From: Pseudophaeobacter sp.
GTDB lineage: Bacteria; Pseudomonadota; Alphaproteobacteria; Rhodobacterales; Rhodobacteraceae
Length of the DNA stretch: 64,000 bases
Assembly: GCA_027019165.1 (NCBI GenBank)
Contig: JALUXC010000024.1
Location: 434,001-498,000 of the forward strand
Direction of reading: 5' to 3'
Part shown: in pieces, positions 8,982 through 18,366 of the stretch
Position numbering within the stretch: the stretch's first letter is position 1
Layout: the number at the start of each line of letters is the position of its first letter
The notes under the pieces: generated by a model
What the model was told of the DNA's origin: nothing
The model's input: the letters and a program-made list of their open reading frames with translations, nothing else
The model's database searches: none
Made by a program: the position numbers and the translations under genes

Positions 8982-9884
8982 CTAGCCACCCATTTCCACG
9001 ATCACCGCGCCCAGCGCGATCAGGGCCATCAGCGCGATCCGCCTTGGTCCCACGGTTTCCTTCAGCACCAGCCAGCCAATGAGCGCGGCAAAGACGGTCG
9101 AGGTTTCCCGCAGCACCGCAGCCTCCCCAACCTTGTCCAGCCGCGTTGCCAGCATCACAGCCCCAAAAGAAGCAAAGGCGACCAGCCCGCCAAAAACGCC
9201 CTTGACCATCAAGGGGCCAAGCGCAGGGCGCTCCGCCATATTGCGCCAGCGCAGATACGCCACAGGCGGCATGGCAATTCCGTCGATCATGAAGAACCAC
9301 GCCAGAAAGGTGAAGGGATCGGCCGTCGCGCGGATCCCATAAGCGTCATATGTGGTGTATAGCGCCACGAACAACCCTGTCACCACCGCAAGGCCCAGCG
9401 CCACCATCAAGGTGTCGCGATTGGTTTCCAGATACCGATAGTTATAGGCGGCCAGGCCAAAGATTCCCATCAGCAGAACCCCAACACCCAGCCATTGCAC
9501 CACGGTGAAGGTCTCGGAAAACAGGTAGTATGCGCCGATCACCGTGAACAACGGACCCGTGCCGCGCACCACCGGGTAGACCACCGTATAGCTGCCCTTG
9601 GTATAGGCCAGAGCCTGCAAGACCTTGTAGGCCACGTGGATCACCCAGACGACGGCAAAGATCGCCCACATGTGCGGCTCCGGCCAGGGCACGACAAACA
9701 GCGCAAAGGGCGCCGCCATCACCCCGTAAGAAGCATCAATCGCCCCGCGCGACAGCCAGGGATCATGGCGCCCCTTTTGCAGCGCGCCAAAGACCGCGTG
9801 CAAAAAGGCCGCCATCAGGGCCAGAACCAAGGCGGCCTGATGGCCTGCCTCGGTGCCCTCCAGTGAGATCAGCCAGTCGCTCAT
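8982..9884 (-). CDS. EamA/DMT-family permease
   Basis: A 300-residue inner-membrane protein with about ten predicted spans in two tandem EamA repeats (residues about 15-145 and 160-298). The second repeat ends with FAALIGWLVLKETVGPRRIA, the usual EamA signature area. Substrate cannot be inferred. It lies 28 bp downstream of ftsY and just upstream of ispZ on the same strand. Confidence 0.88.
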   Translation of the reverse strand: MSDWLISLEGTEAGHQAALVLALMAAFLHAVFGALQKGRHDPWLSRGAIDASYGVMAAPFALFVVPWPEPHMWAIFAVVWVIHVAYKVLQALAYTKGSYTVVYPVVRGTGPLFTVIGAYYLFSETFTVVQWLGVGVLLMGIFGLAAYNYRYLETNRDTLMVALGLAVVTGLFVALYTTYDAYGIRATADPFTFLAWFFMIDGIAMPPVAYLRWRNMAERPALGPLMVKGVFGGLVAFASFGAVMLATRLDKVGEAAVLRETSTVFAALIGWLVLKETVGPRRIALMALIALGAVIVEMGG

Positions 9885-9912
9885 CGGCTCCCCTCGCGCG
9901 ACGGCGCAAAGA

Positions 9913-11022
9913 TCAAGACCGATCCAATCCGGTCAGGGCGGCCGCGAATTCTTCGGGGTCAAACGGTGCCAGATCGTCGATCTGCTCGCCGACGCCAATG
10001 GCATGGATCGGCAGGCCGAATTTATCCGCCAGAGCCACCAGCACGCCCCCCTTGGCGGTGCCGTCCAGCTTGGTCATAACAAGGCCCGAGACATCCGCCA
10101 GCTTCTGAAAGGTCTCCACCTGGCTGAGCGCGTTCTGGCCTGTTGTGGCATCCAGCACCAAGAGGGTGTTATGCGGCGCGCTCTCGTCTTTCTTGCGAAT
10201 AACGCGCACGATCTTGGCAAGTTCTTCCATGAGGTCGGCGCGGTTCTGCAAACGGCCCGCCGTATCGATCAGCAACAGATCCGCGCCCTCTGCCTCGGCC
10301 TTTGTCATGGCATCAAAGGCCAGGCTGGCCGGATCCGATCCTTCGGGTGCGGTCAGTACAGGCACACCGGCGCGATCCCCCCAGACCTGCAGCTGTTCCA
10401 CCGCTGCCGCGCGGAAGGTATCGCCAGCCGCGATCACCACGTTCTTGCCTGCGGCCTTGAACTGGCTGGCCAGCTTGCCGATGGTTGTGGTCTTGCCAGA
10501 GCCATTGACCCCCACCACCAGCACCACCTGTGGGCGTTTGGCATAAATCGGCAAGGGTGTTGCCACTGGCTCCATCACCCGGGCAATCTCGGCGGACAGA
10601 AGTTCCTTGATCTCTTGGGTGGACAGGCGCTTTCCAAACCGCCCCTCGGCCATATTTGCGGTGACGCGCAAGGCCGTATCGACGCCCATATCCGAGGCAA
10701 TGAGCAACTCCTCCAGCTGCTCGAGCATGTCGTCATCCAAGACCCTGCGCGGCGCGCTCGTGCCGGACCGTCCCATGAGACGGCCAAGCAGGCCCGGCTT
10801 CTCTGCCTTGGCAGGCTCAGACGCGGCAGTCGGTTCCTCCGAAACAGAGCCCGTTGCAACGGGTTCCTCACCCGCAACCGCCTGCGGCTCCGGATCCGGC
10901 CTGCGCACCTCTTCAGCAGGGGCTGCATCTTTTTCCCCGTCCGCGACAATCGCATCCAGGCCGTCCTCCAGTTTCGAAGAGGACTTGAACAGCCGGTCCT
11001 TGAGCTTTGAGAAAAACGCCAT
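9913..11022 (-). CDS. ftsY: Signal recognition particle receptor FtsY
   Basis: FtsY is the membrane-associated GTPase that docks the SRP-ribosome complex at SecYEG. The N-terminal 100 residues are acidic and variable (the A domain). The NG domain follows with the P-loop VGVNGSGKTTTIGKLA, DTFRAAAVEQLQ, LLIDTAGRLQNRADLMEEL and TKLDGTAKGG. Length 369 residues is normal. GGAGA a few bases before the ATG supports the start. It heads the run ftsY-EamA-ispZ. Confidence 0.97.
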   Translation of the reverse strand: MAFFSKLKDRLFKSSSKLEDGLDAIVADGEKDAAPAEEVRRPDPEPQAVAGEEPVATGSVSEEPTAASEPAKAEKPGLLGRLMGRSGTSAPRRVLDDDMLEQLEELLIASDMGVDTALRVTANMAEGRFGKRLSTQEIKELLSAEIARVMEPVATPLPIYAKRPQVVLVVGVNGSGKTTTIGKLASQFKAAGKNVVIAAGDTFRAAAVEQLQVWGDRAGVPVLTAPEGSDPASLAFDAMTKAEAEGADLLLIDTAGRLQNRADLMEELAKIVRVIRKKDESAPHNTLLVLDATTGQNALSQVETFQKLADVSGLVMTKLDGTAKGGVLVALADKFGLPIHAIGVGEQIDDLAPFDPEEFAAALTGLDRS

Positions 11023-11099
11023 TGGTGTCTCCGCAAGTAGGTCTTCGTCTCACCTAATGCGGATTGACGCCGGTTGCAAAGCGGATGAACGTCGGCAGG

Positions 11100-11744
11100 T
11101 CACCAAAAGGCAAAGAAAAACCCGAACTGCGCGCCCCAATAGAGCGGCCAGACCACAAAAGGCGCGATCCGGCGCAGCGGGTGCCCGTCTTGCAGGACAA
11201 ATTTCTCACAGGCCAGCACCACATCCGATGCAATAAAAGCCAACGCCGCAGGCAGCGCCCAGGCCAAAGCGCCCTCAGCCGGAAGGGTTGCCGCCGCAAC
11301 GCCCATCGACAGGATGATGGGCACATAGGCCAGAACGGCCCCTTTCAGCGCACCGGCTCGGGGCGCCAGCACCCGCACCATGACCAGACCAAGGATCGCA
11401 AGCCCCAAGGCAATGAATAGTCCCGGCAACTGGGTCAGCCGCGCAAACGCGCTTCCCGGAGTGTTCAGAAACAACGCCGCATAGGCCAGATGACCGGCAG
11501 CAAAGGCCCCGACTCCGACCATAAAAGCGCCTTCGCCGTCGCGTGACAGGCAGTAATCACCCACAGCACACAGCAGCAACCCAGCGCCGAGCAGCGGCGG
11601 GACACCGGAGAGGAAGGCAAGCAAGGCGAGCAGCGCCACGGAGGCCGTCTTCAGAACCGAGCGCAACAGCCCTTCGGGCCGCGCGGTGAAGAACAGGTAG
11701 GCAAAGGCACAGCCCGCCGCCAGCAACAGTAGTGTCGTTTCCAT
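11100..11744 (-). CDS. YhhN/TMEM86-family membrane protein (lysoplasmalogenase-like)
   Basis: A 214-residue protein that is almost entirely transmembrane (about eight spans). It contains the family segments GDYCLSRDGEGAFMVGVGAF, which carries the conserved acidic residues after a glycine, and ALAFIASDVVLACEKFV, where SD pairs with the first acidic site. Characterised members hydrolyse lysoplasmalogen vinyl-ether bonds, but the bacterial role is generally unproven. It stands upstream of ftsY on the same strand with a 77-bp gap. Confidence 0.8.
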   Translation of the reverse strand: METTLLLLAAGCAFAYLFFTARPEGLLRSVLKTASVALLALLAFLSGVPPLLGAGLLLCAVGDYCLSRDGEGAFMVGVGAFAAGHLAYAALFLNTPGSAFARLTQLPGLFIALGLAILGLVMVRVLAPRAGALKGAVLAYVPIILSMGVAAATLPAEGALAWALPAALAFIASDVVLACEKFVLQDGHPLRRIAPFVVWPLYWGAQFGFFFAFW

Positions 11745-11924
11745 TCTTTTCCCTCTCTGGCCACTCCAAGGCTATGGTTGCCGATCGCAAAAGGCGGGTC
11801 AAAGGTGACCCAAGGAAAGCCATCCCGGACCAAAGCCCGGAACCTGCGCCCTAAATCCGCCTATTTGGCCTGCCGCCCCTTGTGACGCTTGGCCTCGGCC
11901 TCTTCCGTCTGGCAAAGTTGCAGC

Positions 11925-12329
11925 ATGCGTTGGATCAAAGTGATTCCCCTCTGCGCGGCATTGGCCGCTCCGGTAGCCGCGGCGGCCGCCGAACCCTTGG
12001 ATGCGGAGGCCTTTGATCGCTATACCCGAGGCAAGACACTGTTTTACGGGTTTGACGGGACTGCCTACGGGGTAGAGCGCTACCTGCCCGGTCGCCGTGT
12101 CATATGGTCGTTCCTCGACGGGCGCTGTCAGGAGGGGCAATGGTATCAGCAGGCAGACCAGATCTGTTTTCTGTACGAAGACCGCAATGACCCACAGTGC
12201 TGGCGTTTTTCACTCGGCCCCAACGGGCTGAGCGCACGGTTTGAAAACGATCCCGAAGCGACCGAGCTTTATGAAGCCGACGATATCGGCGAAGAGATGA
12301 TCTGCCACGGGCCCGACGTGGGCGTTTGA
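11925..12329 (+). CDS. Secreted hypothetical protein
   Basis: About 134 residues from the ATG at 11925, which opens a clear signal peptide (MRWIKVIPLCAALAAPVAAA with an AAA-type cleavage site). The mature part is acidic and rich in aromatic residues, with four cysteines (DGRCQEGQW, QICFLYED, PQCWRF, MICHGPD) that could form two periplasmic disulfides. The repeated GRCQEGQWY...QICFLYE...CWRF layout resembles small periplasmic proteins seen in many roseobacters. I do not recognise a function. It converges on xseA, 25 bp away. Confidence 0.75.
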   Translation: MRWIKVIPLCAALAAPVAAAAAEPLDAEAFDRYTRGKTLFYGFDGTAYGVERYLPGRRVIWSFLDGRCQEGQWYQQADQICFLYEDRNDPQCWRFSLGPNGLSARFENDPEATELYEADDIGEEMICHGPDVGV

Positions 12330-12354
12330 CCTGGCGCAGCCATATCATCTTTTG

Positions 12355-13878
12355 TCAGAACAGCGATCCTTGCCCGCCTTCTTCTGGTTTGGGTTTTGCC
12401 TTGGGCTTGCTTGACCGCTTTGCGGCGCCTGCCTCGCCCGTTGCAGATGCGGTCCCTGCCTTCAGATCCAGAGTTCCGTCGCTGAACTCGATCTGCAAGG
12501 CATCTGCCTTTTGCGCCGCTGCGCGCGTGGTCACGACAGCCTCGCCCGCGCGCACCACCGCATAGCCCCGCGCGAGGGTCGCCTTGTAGCTGAGGATCTC
12601 AAGCTGACGCCCACTGGCCGACAGCAGTTGGCGCTGCCGGTCTAGCCGCTGGCGCTGAACCGTCTCAAGCCGCTGACCAAGCTGCGAAATGCGCTCATGC
12701 CTGCGCTGAATTTCCTGACGGATGGGTCGCAGGGACAGGCGCGACGAGAGGTTGCTGAGGCTGTTGGCACGCCCGGCAAGCAAGCCGCGCAAGGTGGCCG
12801 GGCGCAGAGCTGCCGCTGCTTCGCTGAGCTGCACCCGTCGGCGCTGCACCACAGAGGTAAGTGCGCGAGGCAGGGCATCACTGGCCTGATCCAGTCGCTG
12901 GCGCGGTGTTTCCAGCAGAGTCTCGGGCCGGGGCAAGGCCCGCGACAGATCGCTCAGCCGCTGGCGGCGTTGCTGCACGGCCTGCCCGGCTGCCCGCGCC
13001 AGACGCGCGCCCTGATTTTCACTCCAGGCCAGCAGCTCTAGCCGCACCGGCACGGCAAGCTCTGCCGCAGCCGTGGGCGTCGGCGCCCGCCGGTCAGAGA
13101 CAAAATCGATGAGCGTCGTATCCGTCTCGTGCCCCACGGCGGAAATCAGCGGGATCTCGGATGCCGCCGCCGCACGGGCAACGATCTCTTCGTTGAAGCC
13201 CCAAAGATCCTCTATCGAGCCGCCACCGCGTGCCACGATAATCAAATCCGGGCGCGGCAAGGCACCGCCCGGAGTCAGCCTGTTGAAGCCTTCGATGGCG
13301 CGGGCAACCTCTGGCGCGCAATTGCTGCCCTGCACCGCCACGGGCCAGACCAGTACCTTGCGGGGAAAGCGATCTCGCAACCGGTGCAGGATGTCACGGA
13401 TCACAGCGCCAGAGGGCGAAGTCACAACCCCGATAATCTGCGGCAGGTACGGCAGCGGTTTCTTGCGCTCGGGCGCGAACAGCCCTTCGGCCTCAAGCTG
13501 TTTCTTGCGCTTCTCCAGAAGGGCCATCAGCGCGCCCTGCCCGGCAACGGCGACCTCTTCGACGTTCATGTTGTACTTTGACTGCGCACCAAAGGCCGTG
13601 AGGCGCCCGGTCACGACCACCTCAAGCCCTTCTTCTGGCACCACCGACAGCCCCGCGACCTGCCCCTTCCAGGTGGTGCAGGCCAGAACGCTACGATCAT
13701 CCTTGACGTCATAGTAGAGATGCCCGGAACGGGCCTTGAAGACACGCCCCACCTCGCCGCGCACCCGGATGCGACCAAAGGTGCTTTCCAGGGTGCGCTT
13801 CACCTCTCCCGAGATCTCGGAGACGGTGAACTCAGGCGCATTCTGGCCGGGGGTGGGATCGTCAATCAGGTCGGACAT
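12355..13878 (-). CDS. xseA: Exodeoxyribonuclease VII large subunit
   Basis: XseA with XseB degrades single-stranded DNA in both directions. The N-terminal OB-fold (about residues 15-110: VKRTLESTFGRIRVRGEVGR and GHLYYDVKDD) is followed by the catalytic core (GVVTSPSGAVIRDILHRLRDRFP, IIVARGGGSIEDLWGFNEE, SAVGHETDTTLIDFVSDRRA PTPTAAAEL). A long coiled-coil region and a Lys/Pro-rich tail come last. I set the start at 13878 (MSDLIDD), about 507 residues; a longer frame to 14013 lacks homology. It diverges from purD; xseB is not in the window. Confidence 0.95.
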   Translation of the reverse strand: MSDLIDDPTPGQNAPEFTVSEISGEVKRTLESTFGRIRVRGEVGRVFKARSGHLYYDVKDDRSVLACTTWKGQVAGLSVVPEEGLEVVVTGRLTAFGAQSKYNMNVEEVAVAGQGALMALLEKRKKQLEAEGLFAPERKKPLPYLPQIIGVVTSPSGAVIRDILHRLRDRFPRKVLVWPVAVQGSNCAPEVARAIEGFNRLTPGGALPRPDLIIVARGGGSIEDLWGFNEEIVARAAAASEIPLISAVGHETDTTLIDFVSDRRAPTPTAAAELAVPVRLELLAWSENQGARLARAAGQAVQQRRQRLSDLSRALPRPETLLETPRQRLDQASDALPRALTSVVQRRRVQLSEAAAALRPATLRGLLAGRANSLSNLSSRLSLRPIRQEIQRRHERISQLGQRLETVQRQRLDRQRQLLSASGRQLEILSYKATLARGYAVVRAGEAVVTTRAAAQKADALQIEFSDGTLDLKAGTASATGEAGAAKRSSKPKAKPKPEEGGQGSLF

Positions 13879-14051
13879 CGGCTGCTCTTTGTCGTCTTCG
13901 CTTGGATGGGCAGTTGACGCCCGCCTGCGACCAAGCGGTTCTTGTTTTACAGGCCCGCGCAGCATAGAAGGCGCGACAAGCAAGGCAAGCCCTCGACGCA
14001 GGGGCATGAGCACAGTCCTGGGAACGGGCGCGGACAGATCGGAGACAATCG

Positions 14052-15317
14052 ATGAATATCCTTATCCTTGGCAGCGGCGGGCGCGAACATGCTCTGGCCT
14101 GGGCGGTGATGCAGAACCCCAAATGCGACAAGCTGATCGTGGCCCCCGGCAATGCCGGCATCGCCCAAATCGCCGATTGCGCCAGCCTTGATATCGAACA
14201 AGGCGGCGCGGTGGTGACCTTTGCCGAGGAAAACGCCATCGATTTCGTCATCGTCGGCCCCGAGGCACCGCTTGCGGCAGGGGTTGCTGACCGCCTGCGC
14301 GAGGCGGGCATTCTGGTCTTTGGCCCTTCGCAGGCGGCCGCCGAGCTGGAAGCCTCCAAGAGCTTTACCAAGGAAATCTGCGATGCGGCCAAGGCGCCCA
14401 CCGCCGCCTATGGGCATTTCACCGATGCCGAAGCCGCCAAGGCCTATGTCCGCCAGCAAGGCGCGCCGATCGTGGTCAAGGCAGATGGCCTCGCGGCCGG
14501 CAAGGGCGTCATCGTCGCGATGGACGAAGAGACCGCGCTTGACGCCATTGACGATATGTTCGGCGGCAGCTTTGGCGGCGCCGGCGCCGAGGTGGTGATC
14601 GAGGAATTCATGGAGGGCGAAGAAGCGTCCCTGTTTGTGCTGGTCGACGGCGAAGACGTACTGCCCATCGGCACCGCACAGGACCACAAACGTGTCGGAG
14701 AGGGCGACACCGGTCTAAACACCGGCGGCATGGGCGCCTATTCTCCGGCGCCGGTGCTGTCGGCCGAGATCGAAGCCCGCGCTATGGAAGAGATCATCAA
14801 GCCCACAATGGCCGAAATGGCCAAGCGCGGTGCCCCCTACCAGGGCGTTCTTTATGCGGGCCTCATGATCAAGGACGGCCTGCCCCGTCTGGTGGAATAC
14901 AACGTTCGCTTTGGCGATCCCGAATGCCAGGTGCTGATGATGCGCCTTGGCGCGCAGGCGCTGGACCTGATGCATGCCGCCGCCGAAGGTCGGCTCAGCG
15001 AGGCTCAGGTGAACTGGGGCGACGATCACGCCATCACCGTGGTGATGGCCGCGAAAGGCTATCCGGGTTCGTATCAGAAGGGCACCGAGATTGCGGGCCT
15101 TGACGCCCTGCCCGAGGACAGCAGCAATATGGTCTTTCACGCAGGCACCAAATCCGAAGGTGGCAAGATCCTCGCAAATGGCGGGCGCGTTTTGAACGTC
15201 ACGGCCCGTGGTGGCAGCCTCACCGAAGCACATGCGCGCGCCTATGCCATGGTGGATCAGATCGACTGGAAAGACGGTTTCTTCCGCCGCGACATTGGCT
15301 GGCGCGCCCTGAAATGA
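14052..15317 (+). CDS. purD: Phosphoribosylamine-glycine ligase
   Basis: PurD joins glycine to phosphoribosylamine in purine synthesis (ATP-grasp fold). Length is 421 residues. Family motifs run from MNILILGSGGREHALAWA at the N-terminus through VVKADGLAAGKGVIVA (ATP-grasp lysine loop) and TGGMGAYSPAP to YNVRFGDPECQ. GGAGA lies just before the ATG. The gene stands alone on the plus strand, divergent from xseA. Confidence 0.97.
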   Translation: MNILILGSGGREHALAWAVMQNPKCDKLIVAPGNAGIAQIADCASLDIEQGGAVVTFAEENAIDFVIVGPEAPLAAGVADRLREAGILVFGPSQAAAELEASKSFTKEICDAAKAPTAAYGHFTDAEAAKAYVRQQGAPIVVKADGLAAGKGVIVAMDEETALDAIDDMFGGSFGGAGAEVVIEEFMEGEEASLFVLVDGEDVLPIGTAQDHKRVGEGDTGLNTGGMGAYSPAPVLSAEIEARAMEEIIKPTMAEMAKRGAPYQGVLYAGLMIKDGLPRLVEYNVRFGDPECQVLMMRLGAQALDLMHAAAEGRLSEAQVNWGDDHAITVVMAAKGYPGSYQKGTEIAGLDALPEDSSNMVFHAGTKSEGGKILANGGRVLNVTARGGSLTEAHARAYAMVDQIDWKDGFFRRDIGWRALK

Positions 15318-15427
15318 TCTTTGCGCGCCATGAGATGCAGGGCGGTAGCCCGGCGACAAATGGCGTCAGAGGTATTTTCAGATCTGCTGCGGTAAGCTAG
15401 TACAGTTTGCCAAGCCCCGGAGGCAGA

Positions 15428-16045
15428 ATGGACACATACCCGGATCCCGCCACACTTGATCAGCTGTATGCAGATCGTGATCTGGCTCAGCTTGCCTTTG
15501 AGTTCTCTCCGGTCGGCATTGTCGTGACAGAAAACCGCGTTTTGCGCGAATGCAATCAGCGCTTTTGCGAGATGTTCGGCTATGCTCGTGAAGAGATGCT
15601 GGATCGGCTTTTTGCCTTCCTCTACCCATCGGACGAGGAGTTCCACAACCTGCGCAACCGGGGCGATACCAGCCTGGGTCAGGGCAACCCCTATTGGGAT
15701 GAGCGGGTGATGAAGCGCAAGACAGGCGAGTTGTTCTGGGTGCGCGTGCGCGGACATACCTTCACCCCGGATGAGCCTTTGGGCCGTGCGGTCTGGAGTT
15801 TTGCAGATCTGTCCGGCGTGCGCCCCTACCAGCCTCTGACCCGGCGCGAGCGCGAGGTGTATTCCCTCTTGCGTGAAGGCAAGACCAGCAAGGAAATCGC
15901 GCGGATCCTGGATCTGAGCTATCGGACCGTTGAGGTGCACCGGGCGCGCCTCCTGAAGAAAGTGGGCGCAAACAACACGGCAAGCCTGTTCTCCTCGCTT
16001 GGGGATATTGGCGGCGATCACGTGGTTCGGAGCAACAGCCCATGA
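15428..16045 (+). CDS. PAS-LuxR DNA-binding regulator
   Basis: A 205-residue regulator with one PAS domain (about residues 20-125; FEFSPVGIVVTENRVLRECN, FGYAREEML) and a LuxR/FixJ helix-turn-helix (about 135-195; LTRREREVYSLLREGKTSKE and YRTVEVHRARLLKKVGANN). There is no receiver domain or kinase neighbour, so it probably senses a ligand or redox state itself. GGAGG 4 bases before ATG 15428 decides the start over an in-frame upstream codon. Its stop overlaps the next gene as ATGA, so the two are translationally coupled. Target genes are unknown. Confidence 0.88.
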   Translation: MDTYPDPATLDQLYADRDLAQLAFEFSPVGIVVTENRVLRECNQRFCEMFGYAREEMLDRLFAFLYPSDEEFHNLRNRGDTSLGQGNPYWDERVMKRKTGELFWVRVRGHTFTPDEPLGRAVWSFADLSGVRPYQPLTRREREVYSLLREGKTSKEIARILDLSYRTVEVHRARLLKKVGANNTASLFSSLGDIGGDHVVRSNSP

Positions 16046-16503
16046 CGCCAGAACGCCTGGAGGCCGAGGATCCGCGCCTGCCTGAGGTCCTCGCCCTCAT
16101 TCAGCGCTGCTTTGCCTATATGGAAGGGCGCATCGATCCGCCCTCCTCTATGCTGAACCTGACGGTTGAGGCAATGTCAGCGCACTGCAAAAGCGGCGAA
16201 ATCTGGATCCTGGGGCAGCCCGTTGTCGCATGCGTGTTTCTGACGCCGAAAGAAGACTGCCTTTACCTTGGCAAACTGGCAGTAGATGGCACACGCCGTG
16301 GCGCGGGACTGGCGCGTGTTCTCATCGACCATGCTCTGCTGCGGGCACGGGATCTGCACCTTCCGGCCCTTGAGCTGCAAACCCGCGTTGAACTGGTCGA
16401 GAACCACGCAACGTTTTCCCGTCTGGGCTTTGTTCAAACTGGCACAACCACACATATGGGCTATGACCGCCCCACCTCGCTGGTGTTTCGCCGCCCCGTC
16501 TGA
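16042..16503 (+). CDS. GNAT-family N-acetyltransferase
   Basis: A 153-residue protein with the GNAT acetyl-CoA loop (YLGKLAVDGTRRGAGLARVL, ending in the R-x-x-G-x-G/A pattern) and the late motif NHATFSRLGFVQTGTTTHMG. It overlaps the PAS-LuxR gene by four bases (ATGA). The acceptor substrate cannot be told. A palindromic repeat element lies between its stop and the convergent gene at 16618. Confidence 0.87.
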   Translation: MTPERLEAEDPRLPEVLALIQRCFAYMEGRIDPPSSMLNLTVEAMSAHCKSGEIWILGQPVVACVFLTPKEDCLYLGKLAVDGTRRGAGLARVLIDHALLRARDLHLPALELQTRVELVENHATFSRLGFVQTGTTTHMGYDRPTSLVFRRPV

Positions 16504-16509
16504 CCCGAG

Positions 16510-16588
16510 GCAAGGCTCTCCCGCCCGCCGCGCCGCATTCAGAGAATGCACGCGGCCGTTGGGCCCGGCGCCGCGCCTTGCGCGGCGC
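16510..16588. repeat. Palindromic intergenic repeat, copy B (reverse orientation)
   Basis: Read on the minus strand, a 9-bp stem GCGCCGCGC / GCGCGGCGC with a 3-base loop is followed by the core GCGCCGGGCCCAACG. A second stem GCATTC-TCT-GAATGC and a GGCGGGAG block complete it, the same order as copies A and D. It fills the gap between convergent genes ending at 16503 and 16618. Confidence 0.65.
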
Positions 16589-16617
16589 AGCAGCTCTGTG
16601 ATCGGATCCGAGAGATT

Positions 16618-17450
16618 TTATGAGCAGGTCAAAGCCTTTTCGACGGCTTCTGGGCCCGAAAAGGGCCCAATGTCTTGTGCGACAAGACCCGTTTGCGTGA
16701 GGCGAGACGCCATGACGCGAGACCAGGTTGCATTCACCGTGACGATCTCGGGCCCCGTCCCGCAGTCGCGTATGCCTGAGGTGATGAAATCCTCACCGAT
16801 CCGGTGATTGGTGAGGCCGGGCAGGCTTGCGATCTCGGTCAGCTTGCCGCCCTCAAAGCGCCAGATGCGCAGGGTCTTGGCCAGATGCGGACGGTCGACA
16901 TAGGCAAGCTCCACCTGCCCGTCCCCATCCAGATCCGCAGCCCCGATTGGGGCGAGCCAGCGGTTTCTTTGCCCGATGTGGGGTGTTTCGGCGATCTTTT
17001 CGCCCGCGCCGTACAGCGCCAGCGCCGCACCCCGCGCCATGTCAGTCTCGACCACCATGACGGCATTTGCTCGGCCATCCAGTGTCAGATCCACAAGACG
17101 CGGCTCAAGGTCTTCAAAGACATGATCCTGCGGCAGCTGGATCTCAACGGACATGACCGCGCCATCCTGCCCGGAGAATGTCAGGGTCAGACCAGCCCAC
17201 TCCACCGCATCCCCAAGTACAGCATGGGCATAGCGCGTCGTCGGGCCGGTAAACCGTGCCGAAAGAATGGGATCCGCTGCGCTCGGCGACCAATGTCCAC
17301 CGTCATTCGCCCGCGTTTGTGCTGTGGCAGCTGCGCTGAGCACCATGGTTCCCCCCAGGAGCCAAATGCGCAACATTTCCCCAGCGCGGCGCGCAGAACG
17401 GGGCCAGAAACGGTCCGGCAGACGCCGCGCCATCTGCCCCCGAAAGACCA

Positions 17451-17451
<1 letters not shown>
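16618..17451 (-). CDS. Secreted VCBS/FG-GAP-like protein
   Basis: Up to 277 residues. The ATG at 17451 overlaps the ferredoxin stop (TGATG), which favours translational coupling, although a signal peptide proper begins at MLRIWLLGGTMVLSAAATAQ (ATG 17376), so the true start may be there. The mature protein has a calcium-binding-like repeat AADLDGDGQVELAYVD typical of VCBS/FG-GAP blades, plus LVDLTLDGRANAVMVVE. Two late cysteines (RDCGTG, ALTCS) may form a disulfide. It is probably periplasmic; the function is unknown. Confidence 0.75.
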
Positions 17452-17840
<389 letters not shown>

Positions 17841-17882
17841 CTATCTGGCACGAGGCCCGCTGGCTGGACACGCCCGTAATAT

Positions 17883-17897
17883 GTTCTATATTTGTTC
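17883..17897 (+). promoter_or_regulatory. LexA SOS box (GTTC-N7-GTTC)
   Basis: GTTCTATATTTGTTC is an exact match to the alphaproteobacterial LexA operator, a direct repeat of GTTC spaced by 7 bases. It sits 25 bases before the start of the DnaE2-OB gene and in the divergent gap shared with the ferredoxin gene, so LexA could repress either. Confidence 0.85.
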
Positions 17898-17922
17898 CGA
17901 TTATTGCTGTTCAAGGCAGATG

Positions 17923-18315
17923 ATGTTCGAAAAGCGCACGCCACCGCGCAAAGCACCAAGTTGCCTGCGCGCAGATCAGTTGCAAGCGGTTCGCGACAAT
18001 GCACGGATCACCGTTGCGGGACTCGTGATCCTGCGCCAGCGACCGGGCACGGCCAAGGGGGTCATTTTCATCACGCTGGAAGATGAAACCGGCGTTGTGA
18101 ACGTCATTGTCTGGCGCAAGATCTACGAGGCGTTCCGACGCGCGGTGATTTCGGGTCGGCTCCTAAAGGTCACCGGCCGCTTGCAACGCGCTCATTCCGT
18201 TACCCATCTCATTGCCGAGCATATCGAGGATGTGTCCGGCCTTCTGGATATGCTGCTGACACCGCAGGGGCGCACCCAGGATCCGGCCTTTGCGCCGCCC
18301 ATGGAAATGGACTAA
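17923..18315 (+). CDS. Orphan C-terminal OB-fold domain of error-prone DNA polymerase DnaE2
   Basis: A 130-residue product whose residues about 28-112 match the C-terminal OB-fold of DnaE2/ImuC: VAGLVILRQRPGTAKGVIF (32-50), TLEDETG (51-57), VNVIVW (59-64), and GRLQRAHSVTHLIAEHIED. The polymerase, PHP and finger regions are entirely absent; upstream is only the divergent ferredoxin promoter region. Two tandem ATGs (17920, 17923) are present; AAGG sits at the right distance for the second. Because it keeps an intact reading frame and a perfect SOS box, it may be a working single-stranded-DNA-binding or damage-response protein rather than debris. The alternative is a remnant of a deleted dnaE2. 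Confidence 0.8.
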   Translation: MFEKRTPPRKAPSCLRADQLQAVRDNARITVAGLVILRQRPGTAKGVIFITLEDETGVVNVIVWRKIYEAFRRAVISGRLLKVTGRLQRAHSVTHLIAEHIEDVSGLLDMLLTPQGRTQDPAFAPPMEMD

Positions 18316-18366
18316 CCTGCGGGAAAACCTGTCGGCCCGAATGCAGGCCATCAGAGGTCCGAGCAC

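Noticed and set aside
9853-11010. A 385-codon frame on the plus strand
   Set aside because: Antisense to ftsY, which is certain.
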